A stretch of 10,556 nucleotides of DNA from Clostridia bacterium (GTDB lineage Bacteria > Bacillota > Clostridia > Oscillospirales > CAG-272), in assembly GCA_017631215.1 (NCBI GenBank), contig JAGBTR010000253.1, positions 1-10,556 of the forward strand. Reading direction: 5' to 3'. Numbering within the stretch: position 1 is the first letter of the stretch; each line of letters opens with the position of its first letter. Both the position numbers and the translations under genes were made by a program. This document shows, one piece after another, positions 1-6,633 of the stretch. The notes below the pieces were generated by a model. It ran no database searches. It saw only the letters and a list, made by a program, of their open reading frames with translations, and had not been told where the DNA came from.

Positions 1-762
1 GAGATCCTCATTGATCTCGGCAAAGTCCTTCTTTACCTGCTCCTCGTGCGAGAACACCTTGATGACCTTCTGACCGCTCATCATCTCCTGCACGAAGCCC
101 TCAAGGCGACCGATGTTGCCCTGCAGCTTGATGAAGTTTTTGGCGGAGCCGCCGCCGATCTTGCCCGATACGATGACCATCACGGCAACGCCGACCAGCA
201 CGATCAGCGTCAGCCAGAGGCTCGACCAAAGCATAATGAAGAGGACGGTCAGCACGATCACACACGACTGCAGCAGGCTGGGCAGAGACTGCGAGACGAG
301 CTGACGCAGCGTGTCGATGTCGTTGGTGTAGTAGCTCATAATATCGCCGTGCTTGTGCGTGTCGAAGTAGCGGATGGGAAGGTTCTGCATACCGTCAAAC
401 ATCTTGCGGCGCAGCCTTGAGAGAAAGCCTTGGGTGATATACGCCATCAGCTGTGCCTGCAGCGTGATGGACAGAATGGAAAGCACGTAAAGGACGACGA
501 GCAGAACGATAAGGGGAATGATCTCGGCGGACACCTGCGCCCAGCCCTGCGAGGACTTGAGGGCGGCGTCGATGATGTTGATGATGCGTTGCGTGAAGAT
601 GGAGGGAATGGCCGAGACGATGGCTGAGAATATCATACAGCACATCGCGACGGGGAGAAGGCGGGGATAGAACGAAAACAGCAGCTTGACGACGCGACCG
701 AGCATACGGAAGTCGATCTTGCGTGCCGGGGGCTTTCCGTTGGGCATTTGGCTCTTATTCAT
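1..762 (-). CDS. ABC exporter half-transporter, permease part (partial, C-terminus outside window)
   Basis: This is the second half of an ABC exporter, read leftward and cut by the window edge after 254 codons. Only the transmembrane domain is visible, and the nucleotide-binding domain must lie beyond position 1. A basic N-terminus (MNKSQMPNGKPPARK) is followed by hydrophobic segments near residues 34-58, 82-102 and two more around 163-205. Between them are the intracellular-loop motifs typical of type IV (MsbA/MdlB-like) exporters: RYFDTHKHGDIMSYYTNDID near residues 133-152 and QEMMSGQKVIKVFSHEE near 226-242. The start ATG at 762 overlaps the stop of the upstream ABC gene (ATGAATAA arrangement) and has a strong ribosome site at 768-775. 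The two proteins are therefore almost certainly made together and should heterodimerise. By family logic this half should carry the catalytic Walker B glutamate that its partner lacks, which cannot be checked here. The substrate is unknown; drugs, lipids or peptides are all possible. Confidence 0.93.
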   Translation of the reverse strand, partial: MNKSQMPNGKPPARKIDFRMLGRVVKLLFSFYPRLLPVAMCCMIFSAIVSAIPSIFTQRIINIIDAALKSSQGWAQVSAEIIPLIVLLVVLYVLSILSITLQAQLMAYITQGFLSRLRRKMFDGMQNLPIRYFDTHKHGDIMSYYTNDIDTLRQLVSQSLPSLLQSCVIVLTVLFIMLWSSLWLTLIVLVGVAVMVIVSGKIGGGSAKNFIKLQGNIGRLEGFVQEMMSGQKVIKVFSHEEQVKKDFAEINEDL

Positions 763-2503
763 CGTCCTCACCTCCCTTGGTTTGCTGGGTGTAGATCTCC
801 TGATAGATCTCGCAGCTTGTCATCAGCTCGTCGTGGGTGCCCATCGCGGCGACGGTGCCGTTTTCCATCACGAGGATGAGGTCGGCATCCTGCACCGAGG
901 ACACACGCTGTGCGATGATGATCTTGGTCGTTTCGGGAATATAAGAACGGAAGCCCGCGCGGATCATCGCGTCGGTCCGCGTGTCGACTGCACTGGTCGA
1001 GTCATCGAGAATGAGGATCTTGGGCTTTTTGAGCAGCGCGCGTGCGATGCAAAGTCGCTGCTTCTGACCGCCCGAGACGTTGGTGCCGCCTTGCTCGATG
1101 TGCGTGTTGTAGCCATCGGGGAAGGAGGAAACGAATTCGTGCGCCTGCGCCAGTCGGCACGCCTCGACAATGTCCTCGTCGGTGGCGTTTTCATTGCCCC
1201 AACGCAGATTCTCCTTGATGGTGCCCGAGAAGAGCAGGTTCTTTTGCAGAACCATCGCGACCGCGCCGCGGAGTGTGTCGAGATCGTACTCGCGCACGTC
1301 GTGGCCACCGACGCGCACCGTGCCCACCGTCGCGTCGTACAGACGGGGAATGAGCTGAACGAGCGTCGATTTGCTTGAGCCCGTGCCGCCCAGAATGCCG
1401 ACGGTCATACCCGAGGTGATGTGAAGATCGATGCCCTCGAGCGCATATCTCTCGGCCTTGGCGGAATACTTGAAGCTGACGCCGTCAAAATCGATCGAGC
1501 CGTCTGCGACCTCGGTCAGCGCGTTCTCGGGGCTGGTCAGAGCAGAATCCTCACTCAGCACCTCCGAGATACGCTTCATCGATTCGGAGGACATGGTGAG
1601 AATGACGTAGATCATCGACAGCATCATCAGCTGGATCAAAATCTGCATACCGTAGGTCAGCATCGCCGACATATGACCGACGTTGACGGTCAAGCCGCCG
1701 CTGTTGATGGCGAGCATCGAGCCGACCAACATCACGAACACCATATTGGCATAGACGCAGATCTGCATCAGGGGCGAGTTGAGAGCGACGATGCGCTCAG
1801 CACGCGTGAAGTCGCGGCAGATATCGTCGGCGGCAACGCCAAACTTGGATTTTTCGTGCTCCTCGCGCGAAAATCCCTTGACGACGCGCATACCGCGCAC
1901 GTTTTCCTCGATCGACTCGTTGAGGCGGTCGTACTTGCGGAAGACCGCACGGAAGGCGGGCATCGCGCGGCGGGCAACGAGCAGAAGACCTGCCGTGAGG
2001 AAGGGAACGAGAACGGCAAACGACAGCGCCAGCCAGCCTCCCATCACGCCTGCCATAATGATGCAGAAGATGAGCATCAGCGGCGCGCGGATGGCGGTGC
2101 GGATGACCATCATATAGGACATCTGCACGTTGTGGATGTCGGTCGTCAGACGGGTGACGAGCGAGGTGGCAGAGAACTTATCGATGTTCTCAAACGAGAA
2201 GGTCTGGATGCGGTTGAACACGTCCTGACGAAGATTGCGCGAAAAGCCCGACGAGGCGCGCGCACAGGTGTAGGCCGCCACGCCGCCGCAGGTGAGCGAG
2301 AGCATCGCCATCACGACGAGCAATATGCCGTAACGCAGGATGACGGTCATCTCGAGTGCCGCGGTCGTCTGGATGTAGTTGATCAGCTCGGCGGTGATAA
2401 AGGGAATAAACGCCTCGATGACGGCCTCCAGTACGATAAACAGCACGGTGAGGAAGGTCGGCGTCTTAAATTCTCGGACGCTGGCCAGCATTTTTCGGAA
2501 CAT
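755..2503 (-). CDS. Heterodimeric ABC exporter half with degenerate ATP site (permease plus ATPase)
   Basis: A complete 582-residue ABC half-exporter. Six hydrophobic segments (roughly residues 16-36, 56-78, 130-155, 158-178, 246-268, 280-302) precede a nucleotide-binding domain from about 335. Visible motifs are Walker A GGTGSSKST (372-380), Q-loop Gln420, signature VSGGQ (476-480), Walker B ILILDD (496-501), D-loop SAVD (504-507), and a switch loop in which the usual His is Gln532 (IIIAQRVSS). Walker B ends in Asp501 where a catalytic Glu is normal, and Walker A has Ser instead of Gly before the Lys. Asp at Walker B and Gln at the switch mark the degenerate-site subunit of heterodimeric exporters such as TM287/288 or BmrCD. 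The partner is therefore the overlapping downstream gene. I chose the ATG at 2503 because AAAGGAGG sits five bases before it. An in-frame ATG at 2542 would add 13 residues but falls within the promoter -10 region. Substrate unknown. Confidence 0.93.
   Translation of the reverse strand: MFRKMLASVREFKTPTFLTVLFIVLEAVIEAFIPFITAELINYIQTTAALEMTVILRYGILLVVMAMLSLTCGGVAAYTCARASSGFSRNLRQDVFNRIQTFSFENIDKFSATSLVTRLTTDIHNVQMSYMMVIRTAIRAPLMLIFCIIMAGVMGGWLALSFAVLVPFLTAGLLLVARRAMPAFRAVFRKYDRLNESIEENVRGMRVVKGFSREEHEKSKFGVAADDICRDFTRAERIVALNSPLMQICVYANMVFVMLVGSMLAINSGGLTVNVGHMSAMLTYGMQILIQLMMLSMIYVILTMSSESMKRISEVLSEDSALTSPENALTEVADGSIDFDGVSFKYSAKAERYALEGIDLHITSGMTVGILGGTGSSKSTLVQLIPRLYDATVGTVRVGGHDVREYDLDTLRGAVAMVLQKNLLFSGTIKENLRWGNENATDEDIVEACRLAQAHEFVSSFPDGYNTHIEQGGTNVSGGQKQRLCIARALLKKPKILILDDSTSAVDTRTDAMIRAGFRSYIPETTKIIIAQRVSSVQDADLILVMENGTVAAMGTHDELMTSCEIYQEIYTQQTKGGEDDE
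768..775 (-). promoter_or_regulatory. Ribosome binding site GGAGGTGA for the downstream ABC half
   Basis: On the minus strand GGAGGTGA lies five bases before the ATG at 762. It is a long match to the 16S anti-Shine-Dalgarno sequence. It sits inside the last codons of the upstream ABC gene, where it encodes part of the Gly-Gly-Glu-Asp-Asp-Glu tail. Together with the overlapping stop and start codons this indicates translational coupling and roughly equal production of the two halves. Confidence 0.85.
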
Positions 2504-2508
2504 AGAGT

Positions 2509-2516
2509 CCTCCTTT
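2509..2516 (-). promoter_or_regulatory. Ribosome binding site AAAGGAGG deciding the start at 2503
   Basis: AAAGGAGG on the minus strand ends five bases before ATG 2503. No comparable site precedes the longer in-frame start at 2542, so the shorter protein beginning MFRKML is preferred. Confidence 0.85.
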
Positions 2517-2547
2517 ACTGAAATCGGGTCAAAATTTGTCATTATCT

Positions 2548-2578
2548 ATTATATCATAAATTTGCCGTATTTTGTCAA
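2548..2578 (-). promoter_or_regulatory. Promoter of the ABC exporter operon
   Basis: On the minus strand TTGACA (2578-2573) and TATAAT (2553-2548) are both perfect consensus hexamers, 19 bases apart. A shifted -10 (GATATA, 2555-2550) would give a 17-base spacer. Transcription would start near 2541, just inside the longer possible reading frame, which supports the translation start at 2503. It faces the acyltransferase promoter divergently. Confidence 0.7.
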
Positions 2579-2673
2579 GTTTATGTAGAAAAAATGTAAA
2601 CAAAAATTGCATTTGCCTTCCCCCCTTTCTTTGACATAATTTTTCAAGTGCGGATATTTCGCTCCCGCCTATA

Positions 2674-2702
2674 TTGACAACGCTCGACGGCTATGCTAAA
2701 AT
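2674..2702 (+). promoter_or_regulatory. Promoter of the acyltransferase gene
   Basis: TTGACA at 2674-2679 and TAAAAT at 2697-2702 are separated by 17 bases, which fits a vegetative sigma-A promoter. The predicted start near 2709 leaves a short leader of about 25 bases before ATG 2734. Another TTGACA at 2631-2636 has no good -10 partner. The divergent region 2504-2733 otherwise holds only AT-rich sequence. Confidence 0.7.
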
Positions 2703-2733
2703 AAAATATCACGTTGAGCGAGGATGTTGATTT

Positions 2734-4047
2734 ATGAAGATAAAAATCGTCAAAAAATCTTATGAGCAGGTGATGGCAATGCCGCGCGAGGATCGAGTGA
2801 AGCCGCGCAAACCGTCGATCCTTTTTCGCACGCTGCTGCGCATCGTATCTGCGCCCGATCTGATCGCCACGCGCTTCCACTGCAAAAAGATCGGAATGGA
2901 GCGACTCGGTCGCCGCGAGAGCGCGCTGATCCTGATGAATCACGCCAGCTTCATCGACCTTGAGATCGCATCAACGGTGCTCTATCCCCGTCCCTTCCAC
3001 ATTGTGTGCACGACGGACGGCTTTGTTGGCAAGCGTTGGCTGATGCGTCAGCTCGGCTGCATTCCTACGCCCAAATTTGTGCCCGACTTCAAGCTGGTGC
3101 GCGATATGGTGCACGCAGTTCGCAAGGAAAAATGCTCGGTGCTGATGTACCCCGAGGCGGGCTACAGCTTTGACGGCACCGCCACGCCGCTGCCCGAAAG
3201 CCTCGGCTCCTGCCTGAAGCTACTGGGAGTTCCCGTCGTGATGATCCGCACGCAGGGGGCGTTTTCCCGCGACCCGCTTTACAACGGGCTTCAGCGTCGC
3301 CGCGTCAAGGTCAGCGCCGAGATGGAGTATCTGCTCTCGCCCGAGGATATCAAGCAGAAAACGCCCGAGGAGCTCAACGCCATTCTCGCCGAGCAATTCT
3401 CGTTCGATTATTTCCGCTGGCAGAGCGAGAACGGCATCCGCATCGACGAGCCCTTCCGCGCCGACTATCTCAACCGCGTGCTGTATCAGTGCCCGCACTG
3501 CCTGACCGAAGGACAGATGAAGGGGCAGGGAACGACGCTGTGCTGTGAGTCCTGCGGCAAGACGTGGGAGTTGACCGAGCTGGGTCAGCTTCGCGCGCAC
3601 GAGGGCGAGACGGAGTTTTCGCACGTCCCCGATTGGTATCGCTGGCAGCGCGGCAACGTGCGCGAGCAGATCGAGCGGGGCGAGTACGCGCTGGACGTCG
3701 ACGTGGATATCTGTATGCTGGTCGACACGCGCGCGCTCTACCGTGTGGGCGAGGGACATTTGCATCACGACGAGCAGGGCTTCCACCTGACGGGCTGTGA
3801 CGGTATGCTCGACTATACGCAAAAGCCGCTGGCCTCGCATAGCCTCAACGCCGACTATTACTGGTATGAGATCGGGGATATGATCAGCGTCGGCAACACC
3901 GATGTGCAGTATTTCTGCTTCCCGCGAGGGATGGGTGACGTGGTCGCCAAAACAAGGCTTGCCACCGAGGAGCTGTACCGTATGGCAAGAGATGCGCAGG
4001 AGGCCAAAAAGGCGGCCTCGGCGGCTACAAAGTCGGTCGAAAATTGA
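2734..4047 (+). CDS. 1-acyl-sn-glycerol-3-phosphate acyltransferase-like protein with zinc-ribbon extension
   Basis: A 437-residue lysophospholipid acyltransferase family protein. The N-terminal PlsC-type domain (about 40-225) has the catalytic H-x4-D box (His70, Asp75 in MNHASFID) and the third block YPEAGYS (139-145), where the common family form is FPEGTRS. The expected reaction is transfer of an acyl chain to the sn-2 position of lysophosphatidic acid at the inner face of the membrane. After the acyltransferase domain comes a treble-clef or zinc-ribbon-like pair of cysteine knuckles (Cys253/Cys256 and Cys271/Cys274), then about 150 residues of unassigned, soluble-looking sequence rich in aromatic and acidic residues. 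Ordinary PlsC proteins are about 200-270 residues, so the C-terminal half is an addition. Related long forms occur in Clostridia from what I recall of the family. No strong transmembrane helix is visible, so membrane contact is probably peripheral. The ribosome site is weak (GAGCGAGG, about 10 bases upstream). The gene stands alone, with its own promoter, and the next promoter begins 10 bases after its stop. Confidence 0.88.
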   Translation: MKIKIVKKSYEQVMAMPREDRVKPRKPSILFRTLLRIVSAPDLIATRFHCKKIGMERLGRRESALILMNHASFIDLEIASTVLYPRPFHIVCTTDGFVGKRWLMRQLGCIPTPKFVPDFKLVRDMVHAVRKEKCSVLMYPEAGYSFDGTATPLPESLGSCLKLLGVPVVMIRTQGAFSRDPLYNGLQRRRVKVSAEMEYLLSPEDIKQKTPEELNAILAEQFSFDYFRWQSENGIRIDEPFRADYLNRVLYQCPHCLTEGQMKGQGTTLCCESCGKTWELTELGQLRAHEGETEFSHVPDWYRWQRGNVREQIERGEYALDVDVDICMLVDTRALYRVGEGHLHHDEQGFHLTGCDGMLDYTQKPLASHSLNADYYWYEIGDMISVGNTDVQYFCFPRGMGDVVAKTRLATEELYRMARDAQEAKKAASAATKSVEN

Positions 4048-4057
4048 CATAAGGCTA

Positions 4058-4086
4058 TTGACAAATAGCACAATTTACCATATAAT
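4058..4086 (+). promoter_or_regulatory. Consensus promoter of the aspartate kinase operon
   Basis: TTGACA (4058-4063) and TATAAT (4081-4086) are both perfect and exactly 17 bases apart, so this should be one of the strongest promoters in the window. The -35 box lies within a perfect inverted repeat, GCTATT-GACA-AATAGC (4054-4069), which could be an operator or chance. Predicted transcription start is near 4093. Confidence 0.85.
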
Positions 4087-4094
4087 ATTTAGTG

Positions 4095-4138
4095 GAATGT
4101 GCCGAAGATTTGAGCGTGGGCTGCACACGGGCGCATTC
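4095..4138 (+). promoter_or_regulatory. Structured 5' leader hairpin of the aspartate kinase mRNA
   Basis: GAATGTGCC (4095-4103) can pair over nine positions (one G-U) with GGCGCATTC (4130-4138). An inner hairpin CGTG/CACG (4115-4118 with 4126-4129) lies in the loop. The fold would start almost at the predicted 5' end. An alternative pairing uses GCATT 4133-4137 with AATGC 4146-4150, which competes with the main stem. The whole leader is about 92 bases, too short for a canonical lysine riboswitch, and there is no terminator before the start codon. It may stabilise the mRNA 5' end or be regulatory; function is unproven. Confidence 0.4.
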
Positions 4139-4184
4139 GAGATGCAATGCAGCAGAACGAAAGAAAGGTCCAAGGTAAAGAACT

Positions 4185-5501
4185 ATGATCAAAGTTGTAA
4201 AATTCGGTGGCAGCTCGCTGGCGGATGCCGAGCATTTCCGTCAGGTCGCGCAGATCATTCTGGCGGATAAGGATCGCCACTACGTCGTCGCTTCCGCTCC
4301 CGGTAAGCGCTATCCTGCCGACGTTAAGGTGACGGACATGCTGTACCGTTGCTATGAGATGGTGCGCGCACACGAGAGCATCGACACCTACTACGAGCAG
4401 GTGAAGAAGCGTTATACCGATATCATCGCCGATCTGGGCATTGATTTTGATATTTCGGGCGAGCTGGAGTACGTCAAGAACGCTATGCTCCACGCCTCGG
4501 GTCGTGACTTTGCCGCATCGCGCGGTGAGTACCTCAACAGCCTCATCCTTGCCAAGTTCCTCGGCTTCTCCTTCATCGACGCCGAGAACGTTATCTACTT
4601 CAAGGAGAACGGTCAGTTTGATGCCGAGAAGACCCAGCAGCTGATGCAGGAGGAGCTCAAGAAGCACGAGTATGCCGTCATCCCCGGCTTCTACGGCTCG
4701 ATGCCCAACGGCACCATCAAGACCTTCTCGCGCGGTGGCTCGGACGTCACCGGCTCGATCGTGGCCAGTGCAGTCGGCGCGGATCTGTACGAGAACTGGA
4801 CGGACGTGTCGGGCTTTATGATGGCCGACCCCCGCATCGTCAAGGATCCCTGCGCGATCGACACCATCACCTACCGTGAGCTGCGCGAGCTGTCCTATAT
4901 GGGCGCATCGGTGCTTCACGAGGAGGCTATTTTCCCCGTCCGTACCGCAGGTATTCCCATCAACATCCGCAACACCAACCGTCCCGAGGATCGCGGCACG
5001 ATGATCGTTGCCACCGCCTCCTCCTACGATAAGGAGCATATCATCACGGGCGTGGCAGGTCGCCGCGGCTTTTCCTACATCAACATTGAGAAGGATATGA
5101 TGAACGCCGAGGTCGGCTTCATCCGCCGCGTGCTGGACGTGCTGGAGGATCACGAGCTGACCATCGAGCATCTGCCCTCGGGCATTGATACGATGAGCGT
5201 GGTCGTTCACTCCGACGCACTGGAGGGCAAGGAGGAGAAGGTCCTTTCCTCGATCGCCCGCCGTACCCGCCCCGACAGCGTGACCATCGAGAGCGGCGTT
5301 GCCATCATCGCTGTCGTCGGTCGCGGCATGGCCAAGGCCAAGGGTACCGCTGCACGTATCTTCACCTCGCTGGCTGATGCCGGCATCAACGTCCGTATGA
5401 TCGACCAGGGCTCGAGCGAGCTGAACGTCATCGTCGGTGTGGACGAGGCGGACTACGAAAGAGCGATCTCGGCCATCTATCACGAGTTCGTTAAGGCATA
5501 A
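4185..5501 (+). CDS. lysC: Aspartate kinase (aspartokinase)
   Basis: A 438-residue monofunctional aspartokinase, which phosphorylates L-aspartate with ATP as the first step to lysine, diaminopimelate, threonine and methionine in the cytoplasm. The amino-acid kinase domain begins with KFGGSS (6-11), followed by VVASAPGK (34-41), SRGEYLNS (112-119, with the family Glu115), RGGSDVTG (183-190) and TDVSGFMMADPR (206-217). The usual form of the last motif is TDVDG, so Ser209 is a mild deviation. Two ACT regulatory domains follow: one from about 288 to 342 (with EHLPSGID, 328-335) and one from about 370 to 436 (with QGSSELNVIVGV, 408-419). They indicate allosteric control by end-product amino acids; which one cannot be told. 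The length is normal for the family. AAGG at 4172-4175 precedes the ATG by nine bases. The stop overlaps the next start by one base (TAATG), so the dehydrogenase is co-transcribed and probably translationally coupled. The symbol is assigned by function, not by proven orthology. Confidence 0.95.
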   Translation: MIKVVKFGGSSLADAEHFRQVAQIILADKDRHYVVASAPGKRYPADVKVTDMLYRCYEMVRAHESIDTYYEQVKKRYTDIIADLGIDFDISGELEYVKNAMLHASGRDFAASRGEYLNSLILAKFLGFSFIDAENVIYFKENGQFDAEKTQQLMQEELKKHEYAVIPGFYGSMPNGTIKTFSRGGSDVTGSIVASAVGADLYENWTDVSGFMMADPRIVKDPCAIDTITYRELRELSYMGASVLHEEAIFPVRTAGIPINIRNTNRPEDRGTMIVATASSYDKEHIITGVAGRRGFSYINIEKDMMNAEVGFIRRVLDVLEDHELTIEHLPSGIDTMSVVVHSDALEGKEEKVLSSIARRTRPDSVTIESGVAIIAVVGRGMAKAKGTAARIFTSLADAGINVRMIDQGSSELNVIVGVDEADYERAISAIYHEFVKA

Positions 5502-6217
5502 TGAGACGCATTCTCATCAGTGGCGGCGCGCGTGGCATTGGGGCGGCTTGCGTTCGTGCCTTTTGCGAGGCGGGCGACCGCGTCGCGTTCCTCTACCACA
5601 GCCGCGACGATGCGGCAATGGCGCTGTGTGCCGAGACGGGCGCGCTCTCGCTTCGTTGCGATCTGGCATCGCCCGATGAGGCGGTGCGCGCGGCCCGCTG
5701 GGCGATCGAAGCGCTGGGCGGCGTTGACGTACTGATCAACAATGCCGGCATCGCCCAGATCAAAATGCTGCCCGATATCACCGATGAGGATTGGCAGTGA
5801 ATGCTGAACGTCAATCTGTCGGCCGCTTTCCTGCTGTGCCGCGAGATCTCGCCCGATATGGTGCGCCGCAAGTGCGGTCGCATCATCAACGTCGGCTCGA
5901 TGTGGGGCAAGGTCGGCGCCTCCTGCGAGGTGCATTACAGCGCCGCCAAGGCGGGACTGCGCGGTCTGACTATGGCGCTGGCCAAGGAGCTGGGTCCGTC
6001 GGGCATTACGGTCAACTGTGTTGAGCCGGGTGTGATCGACACCGAGATGAACGCATCGCTTTCCGACGAGGCGCGCGCCGAGCTGTGCGACGCTACGCCG
6101 CTCTGCCGCATCGGTCGTCCCGACGAGGTTGCCGCCGCCGTGCGCTTCCTTGCCTCGGACGAGGCCGCCTTCATCACGGGGCAGGTGCTGGGCGTGGACG
6201 GTGGCTTTGCCGTATAA
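5501..6217 (+). pseudogene. Short-chain dehydrogenase/reductase (FabG or EF-P 5-aminopentanone reductase-like) interrupted by in-frame TGA
   Basis: One reading frame of 238 codons encodes a complete classical short-chain dehydrogenase, except that codon 100 (5798-5800) is TGA. Before it are the NADP-binding glycine motif GGARGIG (8-14) and NNAG (80-83). After it come the structural NVNLS, active-site Ser133, Tyr146 and Lys150 (YSAAK), and the C-terminal GVDGGF. Alignment by eye to relatives (DEDWQ-x-MLNVNL) puts an ordinary residue, often Arg, Lys or Glu, at the stop, so a single CGA-to-TGA change would explain it. The motifs GIAQIKMLPDIT and SMWGKVGASCEVHYSAAK look like the YmfI group (elongation factor P 5-aminopentanone reductase) rather than the fatty-acid enzyme, but this is recalled, not searched. 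The stop is followed directly by ATG (TGAATG), with GAGGA at 5786-5790, so re-initiation could make a separate 138-residue C-terminal piece. The start overlaps the aspartate kinase stop. Alternatives are a true pseudogene, a sequencing or assembly error, a split protein, or read-through. Confidence 0.8.
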
Positions 6218-6268
6218 GGTCAATTTTCACCGAAATTGAAAATGCTTTGTGAATTTTTTGATTTTTTA

Positions 6269-6296
6269 TTGCATTTTTCAAAAAGCGTGATATACT
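6269..6296 (+). promoter_or_regulatory. Probable promoter of the small membrane protein gene
   Basis: TTGCAT (6269-6274) and TATACT (6291-6296) are 16 bases apart, giving a start near 6303. Between the dehydrogenase stop and this promoter lies an AT-rich inverted repeat (TCAATTT 6220-6226 with AAATTGA 6233-6239), and T-runs follow at 6254-6259. This may act as a weak terminator for the upstream operon but is not a convincing one. Confidence 0.55.
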
Positions 6297-6348
6297 AAAG
6301 ATGGTGGGGCGGCACGGAGCCCCGAACAATAGGAAAGGGGTCGTATTT

Positions 6349-6600
6349 ATGATGTCTGAAAAGAGAGAATCCACGAATATCGGCAAAATCATTGCGATTA
6401 CGCTGGCCGTCGTTGCGGGTGCGTGCGCGGTGATCTGGTTTGCCCTGAAGCTGTACCGTAAGTATTGTCTGCTCGAGTGCGACTACGCCGAGGAGCAGGA
6501 GGAGCTGTTCGATGACGATGTGTGCGATTGCGAGGTCGTCGTTGAGGAGAATGAGCCCGAAGCACTGGAAGAGGTGTCCGAGGAGCCCGCAGAGGCTTGA
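6349..6600 (+). CDS. Small single-pass membrane protein with acidic, cysteine-containing tail (unknown function)
   Basis: I do not recognise this 83-residue protein. A short polar N-terminus (MMSEKRESTN) leads into one hydrophobic helix (about 12-33) ending in a basic cluster (KLYRK, 34-38). The remainder is strongly acidic: about 20 of the last 41 residues are Asp or Glu. Cysteines lie at 26, 40, 44, 59 and 61 (C-x3-C next to the membrane and C-x-C in the tail). The basic cluster after the helix suggests, by the positive-inside rule, that the tail is cytoplasmic, though the N-terminus is also basic. The start at 6349 is chosen because AGGAAAGGGG (6331-6340) lies eight bases upstream. A second ATG directly follows, and an upstream in-frame ATG at 6301 lies at or before the predicted transcription start, so it is unlikely. 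The gene has its own promoter and a strong terminator, so it is an independent unit. The tail could bind metal or a basic partner, which is speculation. Confidence 0.75.
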   Translation: MMSEKRESTNIGKIIAITLAVVAGACAVIWFALKLYRKYCLLECDYAEEQEELFDDDVCDCEVVVEENEPEALEEVSEEPAEA

Positions 6601-6633
6601 TCGGTATCCGATCGCCTAAAAAGAAAGATCAAA

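Noticed and set aside
1421..2521. Long plus-strand open frame opposite the ABC exporter gene
   Set aside because: Its translation is His-, Asp- and Arg-rich with no domain; it is the antisense shadow of a clearly functional gene in GC-rich DNA.
4093..4184. Lysine riboswitch upstream of aspartate kinase
   Set aside because: The leader is only about 92 bases and lacks a terminator or multi-helix core; only simple hairpins are visible.
4089..5483. Long minus-strand open frame opposite aspartate kinase
   Set aside because: Low-complexity His/Asp/Val/Leu-rich translation with no motifs; antisense shadow.
5801..6217. Treating the C-terminal 138 codons as an independent normal gene
   Set aside because: It is in the same frame as the preceding 99 codons and begins in the middle of the conserved dehydrogenase fold (MLNVNL), so it is the second half of one interrupted gene, though re-initiation remains possible.
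6599..6613. Perfect dyad GATCGG-TAT-CCGATC at the stop of the small membrane protein gene
   Set aside because: Only six pairs, no T-run, and a proper terminator follows 20 bases later; probably chance or minor mRNA structure.
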